DNA from: Streptomyces sp. NBC_00335
GTDB lineage: Bacteria > Actinomycetota > Actinomycetes > Streptomycetales > Streptomycetaceae
Assembly: GCF_036127095.1 (NCBI RefSeq)
Contig: NZ_CP108006.1
Coordinates: 7,431,501 to 7,495,500 of the forward strand
Reading direction: 5' to 3'
Length of the DNA: 64,000 nucleotides
Position numbers and translations under genes: made by a program. The notes beneath the pieces were generated by a model, which saw only the letters and a list, made by a program, of their open reading frames with translations, did no database searches and had not been told where the DNA came from. Positions 33,537 through 42,844 of the stretch are shown one piece after another (position 1 is the first letter of the stretch; each line of letters opens with the position of its first letter).

Positions 33537-33785
33537 GTCGGCGTCGGGCAGGACGTCACACAGCAGCCGCATCCGCGTCCGGTCCGTGGCACGCAGCCGT
33601 CCCGGATAGCCGGTGGTGTCGTTCAGCACGGCGACCGCGGCGTGTTGGATCGCTGCGAACGCCCCTGGGTCGGTATGGGTCTTGGCTGTCGGCGTGGCCA
33701 GCCGCGAAGCCCACCCGCCAGCCCGGCATGTTGTATGCCTTCGACAGCGAGTGGAACTCGATCCCGCACTCCACACCCCGGCGGC
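33537..33785 (-). pseudogene. class I aminotransferase remnant with frameshift
   Basis: The minus strand encodes [21 protein letters not shown], which is the pyridoxal-phosphate lysine motif SLSKxYNMxGWRxG of LL-diaminopimelate/alanine-type aminotransferases, and then, in a different frame from about 33687, [18 protein letters not shown], which normally follows it. Only about 80 codons survive; N- and C-terminal parts are missing. Clearly a remnant. The open frame to 33372 beyond it has no recognisable family sequence. Confidence 0.75.
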
Positions 33786-33859
33786 CCGGCGCGGCGGCTG
33801 GCATCGCATTCCCCATGGGAGTCGGTGGTGCCCAGTTGCCGCTGCAGCCGGTGCGTCCG

Positions 33860-34120
33860 ATGGCACATGGCATCCACCCCGCGCAGTGCCGCCCGCACCG
33901 CCTTGGCGTCCCGGACGTCTCCCCGTAGGAACTCCGCGTCCGGCAGTTCAGGCTCTCCGGGGTGTGCCGCGGGCAGCAACGCGTACAGCACCAGTGGCTC
34001 GCGGCCCCGCTCGGCCAGCGCGCTCACGCCGTGCGAGCCGATGAAGCACGCTCCTCCTGTGGCAAGTACTCGCCTGCCGCGGGCGTCTGCGGAAGGCCGG
34101 GCGTCTGCGGGCGCTCCCAT
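33860..34120 (-). pseudogene. NAD-dependent epimerase/dehydratase N-terminal remnant
   Basis: About 87 codons from an ATG at 34120 give RRVLATGGACFIGSH, a Rossmann TGGxGFIGSH motif with one Gly replaced by Cys, then [36 protein letters not shown] and GVDAMCH. After that family similarity stops abruptly and the aminotransferase remnant begins about 75 bases further on. A deletion that fused the front of one gene to the rear of another would explain this. Confidence 0.75.
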
Positions 34121-34213
34121 GCCCGGCCGTAAGACTTCGGTCGTCCACGGAAGGAGGGTGGCATGCGTCCAAGCCGCTCCGGTGCCATGCTGAAGCAGGA
34201 GGCGGAGGATGCG

Positions 34214-34840
34214 ATGGGGCTCTATGCCGATCACGTGGTGCCGCGGATCGTGAACGTTGCCTGCGGGGCGAAGGCGGCGCAGCCGCTGCGGCGCCGGGTC
34301 TGCGAGGGCCTGAAGGGCGAAGTCGTCGAGATCGGCTTCGGTACGGGACACAACGTCCCCTTTTACCCGCCCGCCGTTACCGGCGTGGCCGCGGTCGAGC
34401 CCGCCGACGTCGGCTGGGAGCTGGCCGGCGACCGCGTCAGGGCGGCCCGCGTCCCCGTACGGCGGGCCGGCCTGGACGGTCAGTCGCTGCCCTTCGAGGA
34501 CGACACCTTCGACTGCGCCCTGTCGACCTGGACGCTGTGCACCATCCCGGACGCCGAAGCCGCTCTGCACGAACTGCGCCGCGTTCTCAAACCCGGCGCG
34601 ACGCTGCACTTCCTCGAACACGGTCTGGCCCCGGAAGGGGACGAGAAGGTACGCCGCTGGCAACGACGGCTCGAGCCGGTCACCAAGAGCATCTGCGGAG
34701 GGTGTCACCTCACCCGGCCGACCGTCGAAATGCTGAAGGCCGCAGGTTTCACGATCACGTCACTCGACGTCTTCTACGAGAAGAGCGCCCCGAAACCCAT
34801 GGGTGCCGAGTCCCTCGGCACCGCTCTCTCCCTAGCGTAG
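34214..34840 (+). CDS. class I SAM-dependent methyltransferase
   Basis: A 208-aa methyltransferase of the type starting MGLYADHVVPRIVNVACG. The SAM-binding motif I is EVVEIGFGTGHNVPFYP (about 36-52), motif II around AVEPAD, a DCALSTWTLCTIPD segment gives motif IV, and LKPGATLHFLEHG is the post-motif typical of UbiE/small-molecule methyltransferases. A cysteine pair lies in SICGGCHLTRPT. The ATG at 34214 is chosen because a duplicated GGAGG/CGGAGG ribosome site sits just upstream and the family normally begins there; the frame extends to 34163. Substrate unknown. It is divergent from the epimerase remnant, which often accompanies such genes in intact loci (inference). Confidence 0.88.
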   Translation: MGLYADHVVPRIVNVACGAKAAQPLRRRVCEGLKGEVVEIGFGTGHNVPFYPPAVTGVAAVEPADVGWELAGDRVRAARVPVRRAGLDGQSLPFEDDTFDCALSTWTLCTIPDAEAALHELRRVLKPGATLHFLEHGLAPEGDEKVRRWQRRLEPVTKSICGGCHLTRPTVEMLKAAGFTITSLDVFYEKSAPKPMGAESLGTALSLA

Positions 34841-34873
34841 GGATTTCGCCGGCAGCTTGGGATTTTGAGAGAA

Positions 34874-34887
34874 GGGTAAAATTACCC
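34874..34887. promoter_or_regulatory. GGGTAA-AA-TTACCC inverted repeat upstream of nfeD-like gene
   Basis: A 6-bp inverted repeat with a 2-base spacer in an A/T-rich patch, 60 bases upstream of the NfeD start. Possible promoter or operator element; the regulator cannot be named. Confidence 0.4.
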
Positions 34888-34946
34888 CATAGGTGTATTG
34901 GTTGCCTGAGGTGCCTTCGTCATGCCGTCGCGGCCAGGAGGGCGCA

Positions 34947-35378
34947 ATGGATCCGTGGCTGATGTGGCTGATCGCCGCAGCGGTGTTGGCTGGAGCGGAG
35001 ATCTTCACTCTCACTGCTGCGCTCGGAATGCTGGCTGGTGCCGCGCTGGTCACGGCGGGCTTCGCAGCAGCCGGAGTACCCCCGCTTGTGCAGTTCCTGG
35101 TGTTCACCGTCGTCGCTTCGCTCAGTGTGCTGTTCGTGCGCCCTATTGCGGTGCGCCATCTGCTCCAGCCTCAAGCGGAGCGGTTCGGCACGGACGCACT
35201 GGTCGGCAAGGCTGCCTATGTCGTCTCGGAGGTGACCGGGCTGGGCGGCCGGGTCCGCATCGGCGGCGAGGAATGGACGGCTCGCGCCTATGACGAGACG
35301 CTGGTGATTCCCCCCGGAACGACCGTCGACGTCGTGGAGATCAGCGGCGCCACCGCCCTCGTCTACCCCCGGGAGTGA
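34947..35378 (+). CDS. NfeD-like membrane protein
   Basis: A 143-aa protein with two to three hydrophobic segments (about 4-20, 24-46, 50-66) and a C-terminal OB-fold (about 85-143: DALVGKAAYVVSEVTGLGGRVRIGGEEWTARAYDETLVIPPGTTVDVVE). This is the short NfeD form that pairs with SPFH proteins in membrane microdomains. The ATG at 34947 has AGGAGG upstream; the upstream frame is not used. The SPFH gene starts 3 bases after its stop, so they form an operon. Confidence 0.92.
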   Translation: MDPWLMWLIAAAVLAGAEIFTLTAALGMLAGAALVTAGFAAAGVPPLVQFLVFTVVASLSVLFVRPIAVRHLLQPQAERFGTDALVGKAAYVVSEVTGLGGRVRIGGEEWTARAYDETLVIPPGTTVDVVEISGATALVYPRE

Positions 35379-35381
35379 GCC

Positions 35382-36407
35382 ATGGAAGTCTCGGCGTTGC
35401 TGGTGGCCGGCGTGATCGTCGCGCTGATCGCAGTCTTCACCGTGGTGCGGGCGGTGCGCATCGTGCCCCAAGCGCGCGCACGCAACGTCGAACGTCTCGG
35501 CCGCTACCGCCGCACGCTGAAGCCCGGTCTCAGCCTTGTCATTCCGTACATCGACCGGGTCTATCCGGTGATCGACCTACGGGAGCAGGTCGTTTCGTTC
35601 AAGCCGCAGCCCGTCATCACCGAGGACAATCTCGTCGTCGAGATCGACACCGTCCTTTACTTCCAGGTCACGGATCCACGAGCGGCCGCCTATGAGATCG
35701 CGGATTTCCTCCAGGGCGTCGAACAGCTCACCGTCACCACCTTGCGCAACGTCGTGGGATCCATGGACCTGGAAAAGACGCTCACCTCGCGCGACACCAT
35801 CAACAACCAGCTCAGGGGCGTACTGGACGAGGCCACCGGCAAGTGGGGCCTGAGAGTGAACCGGGTGGAGATCAAGGCCATCGACCCTCCGCAGTCCATC
35901 AAGGACGCGATGGAGAAGCAGATGCGTGCCGAGCGCGACAAGCGGGCGGCGATTCTCGGGGCGGAGGGGCAACGGCAGTCGCAGATTCTCACCGCCGAAG
36001 GCGACAAGCAGTCCGCAGTTCTGCGGGCGGAGGGCAGCCGTACCGCTGAGATCCTCAAGGCTGAGGGCCAGTCCCGGGCCATCGACGAGGTGTTCCAGGC
36101 CGTGCACCGCAACGACCCCGACCCCAAGCTGCTCGCCTACCAGTACCTGCAGATGCTGCCTCAGCTCGCCCAGGGACCCGGCAGTACCTTCTGGGTGATT
36201 CCCAGCGAGGTCACTGCCGCACTTCAGGGTGTGTCCCGCGCCTTCAGCGAGGTGCTGCCCCCGTCGCCGGCCACCCGTGAGACGTCCTCGGACGTGAGGG
36301 CCGCCCAGGCCGCCAGCGATGCGGTGCAGGCCGCGGAAGCAGCAGCCGAGGCCCTCGCTGACGCGGCCGAGGCCGACACCCACCCACCAGGTCCGGGCAC
36401 GAAGTGA
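35382..36407 (+). CDS. SPFH/band-7 (stomatin/slipin-like) protein
   Basis: A 341-aa protein with an N-terminal membrane hairpin (about 4-26), an SPFH domain (about 28-200: GRYRRTLKPGLSLVIPYIDRVYPVIDLREQVV, then VITEDNLVVEIDTVLYFQV), a long charged coiled coil (about 185-235, with repeated AEG motifs such as AEGDKQSAVLRAEGSR), and an Ala-rich C-terminal tail. With NfeD it is expected to form ring- or cage-like membrane microdomain assemblies that guard membrane protein quality. The two-gene operon is conserved in many bacteria. No local targets are evident. Confidence 0.93.
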   Translation: MEVSALLVAGVIVALIAVFTVVRAVRIVPQARARNVERLGRYRRTLKPGLSLVIPYIDRVYPVIDLREQVVSFKPQPVITEDNLVVEIDTVLYFQVTDPRAAAYEIADFLQGVEQLTVTTLRNVVGSMDLEKTLTSRDTINNQLRGVLDEATGKWGLRVNRVEIKAIDPPQSIKDAMEKQMRAERDKRAAILGAEGQRQSQILTAEGDKQSAVLRAEGSRTAEILKAEGQSRAIDEVFQAVHRNDPDPKLLAYQYLQMLPQLAQGPGSTFWVIPSEVTAALQGVSRAFSEVLPPSPATRETSSDVRAAQAASDAVQAAEAAAEALADAAEADTHPPGPGTK

Positions 36408-36620
36408 GGCGCGTCGTTGCTGCTGTGGTCCGGTTGCATCGAGGAGTTCTCGCCGGAGCTCGGTGGAGCCGGGGCGGTGCGGCGCATGCCGCTTCCAGGG
36501 TGTGCGCGTACTTCCTGAAGTACCGTTCGATGGCCTCCGGGGAGTTGGACGCGGGCATCAGAACGCCGGGGAGGAAAGCCGGTCGCCCCATCAGGAAGAC
36601 CTCGCACGCAGAGCGCGCGT

Positions 36621-36644
36621 GGGCGGGCGGGCGGGCGGGCGGGC
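36621..36644. repeat. (GGGC)6 tandem repeat
   Basis: Six uninterrupted GGGC units in a non-coding stretch of decayed DNA. The G-runs could fold into a quadruplex-like structure. Confidence 0.85.
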
Positions 36645-36679
36645 GACCCCCGCCTGGGCCGGACTGCGCGGAGGCACCG

Positions 36680-36770
36680 GACCCGCGTGATCCATGCGGG
36701 TCCGCAGGCGGTGCACTCGAAGGTCGCTTGGTTCTCGCGTGACTTCGGGCCCAAGTGCCCCCACAGGGCT
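36680..36770 (-). mobile_element. transposase C-terminal zinc-ribbon remnant (IS200/IS605 OrfB-like)
   Basis: One minus-strand frame reads LGPKSRENQATFECTACG, the second half of the zinc ribbon (CxxCGxxxxxSRxxQAxFxCxxCG) that ends many OrfB/TnpB-type transposases. The first cysteine pair is recovered as CGH only if a two-base insertion in a G5 run is allowed, and DHA after the last Cys lies in yet another frame. No intact transposase or inverted ends are present. The wider region 36408-36955 has no other supported gene. Confidence 0.55.
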
Positions 36771-36955
36771 CACCGATGACGCCTGGCGGGACAGGTGGCG
36801 TTCGTCGAGTTCGGCGCCTCCCACGCCGCGGGCCTCGGCCGCACCAACGAGGAATCGAGGTCGCTGCGGCCGCGTCGGCCGCCACCTGCCGCACCAGGCG
36901 AGTACAAGGGATGACAAACCGCCAACCCTCAGCGTTTTGAGACGAGGAGCAGCGC

Positions 36956-37558
36956 ATGTTGCACGCCCGGCCCGCTCTGCGCCGCCCGGAAGCCAGGCTC
37001 GCTCTCGCACTGGCGTTCGCGGCTGCCGCCGCGGTCTTCGTCGCCGTCTTCCTGTTCGGCCGGGCGATCACACCGGACTACACCGCGACACTGTTCGGCC
37101 AGGCGGACGCCGATGCCGTGCGTCTCAAGGCACAGCTCGCCACCGGCGTCCTGGGGCTGGCCGCTCTCCAGCTGCTGCTTGCGCTGTGGATGTACCACCG
37201 GCTGCCCGGGGTGCGCCGGGTGCCGGGCCCGGTGCCGATCACCCACCGGATCGTCGGTGTGGTCCTGTTTGCCCTCACCGTCCCGATCACGGTGCACTGC
37301 GTCCGGGCGTATGGCGTGCAGCTGACCGGCTCGCGTGTGGCAGTGCACTCGATCGCGGGCTGCTTCTTCTACGGGGCGTTCGCCGCCAAGGTCCTGCTGG
37401 TGCGAAGCCGTCGCCTGCCGGGCTGGGCCCTGCCACTGGCCGGGGGTGCGCTGGTGGTCGTGGTGGTGGTCCTCTGGTACACGAGTGCGCTGTGGCACTT
37501 CAACGGAGACACCGTGCCGGCGCTGTCCTTCGGACACCATCACCTGCCACTGGGGTAG
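36956..37558 (+). CDS. DUF6529-like membrane protein (cytochrome b561-like topology)
   Basis: A 200-aa protein with five hydrophobic segments (about 15-38, 55-78, 95-115, 127-147, 153-175). Conserved-looking histidines lie at helix ends: THRIVGVVLF, ITVHCVRAYG and VHSIAGCFFY, a spacing reminiscent of heme-b ligation in cytochrome b561-type proteins. It ends GHHHLPLG. The match to the Streptomyces DUF6529 family is from memory; no function is established. The ATG at 36956 has GAGGAG upstream. It is an apparently intact gene between two decayed loci. Confidence 0.7.
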   Translation: MLHARPALRRPEARLALALAFAAAAAVFVAVFLFGRAITPDYTATLFGQADADAVRLKAQLATGVLGLAALQLLLALWMYHRLPGVRRVPGPVPITHRIVGVVLFALTVPITVHCVRAYGVQLTGSRVAVHSIAGCFFYGAFAAKVLLVRSRRLPGWALPLAGGALVVVVVVLWYTSALWHFNGDTVPALSFGHHHLPLG

Positions 37559-37651
37559 TTGTGACGAGCGGACGAGCACCGAAGACCAGGGCCCATCGGA
37601 TGACGGCCCTCGGCAGCGGCTCCTCGGCGCGGTGGAGACCGCACGCAGCCG

Positions 37652-38250
37652 GTGGCCTGGGCGGCGCTGTTCGTGAAGGCGGGTGCGCGGTACGCGGTGC
37701 TGACCGCCAAGCACCACGACGGGGTGGCGCTCTGCGACACCCGGGCCACCGACCTCTCGGCGGCCCGGTCCACTCCGGCGGGTCGGGACCTGGTGGGTCC
37801 GTTCGCCGAGGCGATGCGACGTCAAGCCCGGTGGAGAACTTCCGGCCCGATCTGCTCCGGTTCGACGGCGCCTGGGAGCGCGACGAGCAGCAGTGGCGGA
37901 TGGGCGAACTGCGCGAGCCGATCCTCGCGCTCAGTCCCGACACAATCCTCAACGGACGGATGGCGGATCACGGCGACTACGGGCCCCGGGGCTCGGCGTG
38001 CCGATCGGACCGCCCGAGGGGCCGTGGGAGCTCTGCTACACGATCGGCGACACCTGGTGCTACCAGCCCGGCGACAACCAGCACAAGTCGGTGCGCGAGC
38101 TGGTGCGCGTCTTCGCCGAGACCATCGGGCACGGCGGAAACCTGCTGCTGAACGCCGGGCCGAAGCAGGACGGCACGATCGTTCCCGAACACGTCCAACG
38201 CCTCGAAGGTCTGGGGCGGTGGATCCACTTCCGGAACCGCCTGACGCCCT
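37652..38250 (+). pseudogene. alpha-L-fucosidase (GH29) remnant
   Basis: Three plus-strand frames carry consecutive pieces of a GH29 fucosidase: FVKAGARYAVLTAKHHDGVALC and PAGRDLVGPFAEAMR (37652 to about 37828), then NFRPDLLRFDGAWERDEQQW and PDTILNGRM (37830 to about 37993), then VPIGPPEGPWELCYTIGDTW, GHGGNLLLNAGPKQDGTI and LEGLGRWI (about 37993-38250). About 70 residues expected between the first two pieces are missing and two frame changes are needed, so the gene is inactive. The rest of 37559-38423 has no other supported gene. Confidence 0.85.
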
Positions 38251-38423
38251 CGCACCGGGAACGCGCCTGGCCACTCTGGTCCGTGCGTGGTCCGGAACTT
38301 CCTGTGAATTGGGTTACCGGAGAGAAACGACACTGGAATCGATCGGTTTCAATTGCCTCCCTGCTGCCGGAGGACGGTGCCCGACGGGGGTGTTTGTGCA
38401 GGTCAGGCACCGTTCTCAACTTC

Positions 38424-39947
<1,524 letters not shown>

Positions 39948-40003
39948 GGTTGGTCCTCCCCTTGCCGGGCGCCGGCCGCCGTTGGCCGGTGCTCGCCGTG
40001 AGG

Positions 40004-41404
40004 CTAGGGGCGGGCAGGTTGCCGGTACGTTGCACGGCCGCGCGGTGAACGGGCCGCGGGAGGTGGTGTGGTGGTTCGCTTCGGCCCCTCCGGCCCCTCC
40101 GGCCCCTCCGGCGGGGTGCGGCGCCGCGGTGCACCCGGTAAGTCGTCCGACTTCACGCCGAGTTCCGCGTCGAGGGCCCGTACGCGGGCCAGCGCGGCCG
40201 TCCGGCCGGCAGCCGGGAGCGCGGTCGCCAGGGCCCGCCAGACGTCGGCGTCCTCCGCGCCCCACGGGCTGCACACCCAGTCGGTGAGCAGCCCCGGGTC
40301 GGCCCGCGCGATCACGGCGGCCCGCGCCTGTTCCTCGATGCGGCGCCGGAGCCGGACGATGCCGGGCGCCGTGGAGGCGGGTAATAGCGGTCCCGGGTAG
40401 CGGGCCAGCGCCGCCGAGACGGCGCCCGAGGCCAGGTGGCGGGTGACGGCGGTGAAATCGGCCTCCAGCGGCGCGGCCGTGCGGTAGGGGCGGGAGAGCG
40501 GGGCCCGGGGCCCCAACAGGCCGCGCAGCCGTGACATTTCGGCGCGCAGGGTCACCGGTGACACCGACTCGTCCTCGTACAGGGCGATCGCCAGTTCCTC
40601 CCCCGACAGCCCCTCCGGGTGGTGCGCGAGCAGCGCCATGATCTCGCTGTGCCGCCGCCCGAGCCGGACCTCGCGGCCACCGCCCGTCAGCAGCGCCTCG
40701 TCGCGGCCGAGCGCGGTGAGGCAGTCCCCGGGGGCCGGGGGCGCCGGATCCAGCAACGCGAGCCGGGCCTCCGCCGCGCACGCCACCGCCCGCACGAAGG
40801 CCAGGGAGTGCGGATGGGCCAGCCAGTCGCCCCCGGTGACATCGATGGCGCCGAGCAGCCTTCCGGTGTGCGGATCGCGGACCGGAGCCGCCGCGCAGGT
40901 CCACGGGTGCACCCGACGGCTGAAGTGCTCGGCGCCGAAGACCTGGACCGGCTCGCCGACCGCCACCGCCGTGCCGGGGGCGTTGGTGCCCATCGCCGTC
41001 TCCGCCCAGCGGGCGCCGGGCACGAAGCCGAGGCCCTCCGCGCGCCGCATCGTGGCCGGTTCGCCCTCCACCCAGAGCAGGCTGCCCCGCGCGTCGCACA
41101 CCGCCAGCAGATGGGCCCCGTCCGAGGCGAAGGCCCCCACGAGGTCCCGGAACAGCGGGAGCACCCGGGCCAGTGGGTGCTGCTCCCGGTACGACCGCAG
41201 TTCCGCCCCGGCCAGCTCCATCCGGGGCGCGCACTCAGGGCTGACCCGGGCCCGGGCGCAGCGGCGCCAGGACCTCGCGATGACCGCCCGCACCGGGGCC
41301 TCGACCCGCCCGTCCTGGGTGAACGCGGCGTGGGCCCGCCGTAGTTCCCGCGTCCGCTCGGCGGGGTCGGCCCCGCCCGGCAGAGCCACCGATGGATCGT
41401 CCAT
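40004..41404 (-). CDS. GAF-domain transcriptional regulator (AcoR-like, non-sigma54)
   Basis: A 466-aa regulator. The N-terminal region (about 10-75, [22 protein letters not shown]) resembles the AcoR helical segment, followed by a GAF domain (about 80-220, [28 protein letters not shown] and [13 protein letters not shown]). No AAA+ sigma-54 activator domain is present. The middle part (about 240-330, [34 protein letters not shown]) resembles a winged-helix activator domain. The C-terminus is Pro/Gly-rich, with a GPEGPEGPE run coded by a 9-bp tandem repeat (40085-40114). It likely controls the adjoining aldehyde dehydrogenase in response to a small carbonyl or alcohol (inference). Confidence 0.85.
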   Translation of the reverse strand: MDDPSVALPGGADPAERTRELRRAHAAFTQDGRVEAPVRAVIARSWRRCARARVSPECAPRMELAGAELRSYREQHPLARVLPLFRDLVGAFASDGAHLLAVCDARGSLLWVEGEPATMRRAEGLGFVPGARWAETAMGTNAPGTAVAVGEPVQVFGAEHFSRRVHPWTCAAAPVRDPHTGRLLGAIDVTGGDWLAHPHSLAFVRAVACAAEARLALLDPAPPAPGDCLTALGRDEALLTGGGREVRLGRRHSEIMALLAHHPEGLSGEELAIALYEDESVSPVTLRAEMSRLRGLLGPRAPLSRPYRTAAPLEADFTAVTRHLASGAVSAALARYPGPLLPASTAPGIVRLRRRIEEQARAAVIARADPGLLTDWVCSPWGAEDADVWRALATALPAAGRTAALARVRALDAELGVKSDDLPGAPRRRTPPEGPEGPEGPKRTTTPPPAARSPRGRATYRQPARP

Positions 41405-41542
41405 GTCGCCCTTTCGCGGTGCCTTGGTACCCGGAGCGCCCCATCGTCGTACCGGCCCGCCGCCCCGACAAGCGGTACGTCGGCCAGTGCGGGACGCGGG
41501 TCGGCCGGTCCCCGCCGGTGTGCCGCCCCCGGGCGGGTCCTC

Positions 41543-42844
41543 CTAGCCCTCCGGCTCCTCCGGCTCCAGCGCGGCCAGCGCCGCCGCCGGGTCCGGCGAC
41601 GAGGGGCCCGCCGGGAGCCAGTGGTCCGCCGCGCGGCGGTACGGCCACCAGCGGCCGTCGCGGCCCAGGCGGAGCTGGCGGTCGCCGCCCGGCTGCGTCC
41701 AGCGGGCGCGGATCCGGCGCAGCACCGGGGCGGGGGCGTCAGCGTCGCCGTCGGTGTCGGCCTCCGCCCCGTCGGGCCGGGCCGCCGCCAGCGCGGCCCG
41801 GGCCCGGGCGAGCGACGCCCGGTCCGGGGTCCAGTCCTCCTCCAGCACCGCGACGGCCTGTGCCCCGCCGAAGCCCCAGGCGAGTACGGCCCGGTCCATG
41901 GCGGCCCGGTCCCTGTCGGAAGCCGCCGACAGGCGGGAGCGGACCCGAAGGTCGTGGGCCTGCGCCGTGAGCCGTACGGCGTCCTGCGCCGCCGTGAGCC
42001 CCGGCTGCGGGGCGCGCTCCGCGTGGGCCGGAGCGAGCGCTTCCGCGAGCAGCCGGTACGCCTGCGTCGCCGCCGCCTGCGCCAGGAACTCCACCCCGTC
42101 CACATCCAGGCCCGGCGGCTCCGTCCCCGACTCCGTGTCCAGCGTCGGAGGCTGGCCCGGCGCGTCCGGCAGCCGCGCCGGCGCGGGCAGCGGGGGCAGC
42201 GCGGCAGCCGCCGCGTAGACCTCGGAGGCGGCGACCCCGGCGTCATCGGGGCCCGACGGAGCCTCCGCTTCCGCCGTGCTGCGCTCTTCCAGCTCGGCCA
42301 CCAGACCGGCCTCCGCGCGGCCGCGCAGCAGCAACAGCACGAAGGGGTCCTGGTCCAGCAGCCGCGCCACCTGGTAGCAGAGCGCCGCCGTGTGCGGGCA
42401 GTGGTCCCACTCGCCGCAGTCGCAGCGCGGGTCGAGATCGCCTATCCCGGGCAGCAGGTCCACCCCGGCCGCCGCCGCGTCCTCCACGAGCTCCGTCGGC
42501 ACCTCCCGGTCGAGCAGCGCCGCGATGTGGCCGGACTCGGCGGCCGCCAGCCCGAGCAGCCGGTCCCATTGGGCTTCCGTGAACTCCTGCACCAGCACGT
42601 CGGTCCGGTGCGCCGTCCCGTCCGGGTCGCGCACCACGGCCGTCAGCCCGCCCGGCCGTACGGACACGGCCCCGACCGCGCCCGAACGCGCGTACCGCCG
42701 CCCCTGCTTGACCTGCTGCCCGTCCATCGCGCTGTCCTCCAGGGCGCGCAGCCAGGCATGGCCCCACCAGGTCTGGGCGAAGGCGCGGCCGGGGGCGGGC
42801 GGGAGCGGCGGGAAGGTCTTCTCGTACGGGTCCTTGTCGTTCAT
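41543..42844 (-). CDS. SWIM zinc-finger protein (partner of SNF2 helicase)
   Basis: A 433-aa protein. The N-terminal part (TFPPLPPAPGRAFAQTWWGHAWLRALE, about 10-36) and GRRYARSGAVGAVSVRPGGL precede a SWIM finger at about 135-155 (CDCGEWDHCPHTAALCYQVA), which has the CxC...CxH zinc ligands. The rest is Ala/Pro-rich helical sequence with a final WWPYRRAADHW motif. SWIM fingers bind DNA or proteins and in bacteria are often encoded beside SNF2-family ATPases. The ATG at 42844 overlaps the helicase stop by 4 bases (ATGA), so the pair is coupled. Confidence 0.9.
   Translation of the reverse strand: MNDKDPYEKTFPPLPPAPGRAFAQTWWGHAWLRALEDSAMDGQQVKQGRRYARSGAVGAVSVRPGGLTAVVRDPDGTAHRTDVLVQEFTEAQWDRLLGLAAAESGHIAALLDREVPTELVEDAAAAGVDLLPGIGDLDPRCDCGEWDHCPHTAALCYQVARLLDQDPFVLLLLRGRAEAGLVAELEERSTAEAEAPSGPDDAGVAASEVYAAAAALPPLPAPARLPDAPGQPPTLDTESGTEPPGLDVDGVEFLAQAAATQAYRLLAEALAPAHAERAPQPGLTAAQDAVRLTAQAHDLRVRSRLSAASDRDRAAMDRAVLAWGFGGAQAVAVLEEDWTPDRASLARARAALAAARPDGAEADTDGDADAPAPVLRRIRARWTQPGGDRQLRLGRDGRWWPYRRAADHWLPAGPSSPDPAAALAALEPEEPEG

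Noticed and set aside
36244..36600. Minus-strand frame MGRPAFLPGVLMPASNSPEAIERYFRKYAHTL... as a gene
   Set aside because: Some sequence looks protein-like, but it runs antisense into the SPFH gene tail and has no recognisable family or ribosome site.
40085..40114. GGCCCCTCC triple repeat
   Set aside because: A coding 9-bp repeat for GPEGPEGPE in the regulator tail; noted there rather than as a regulatory repeat.
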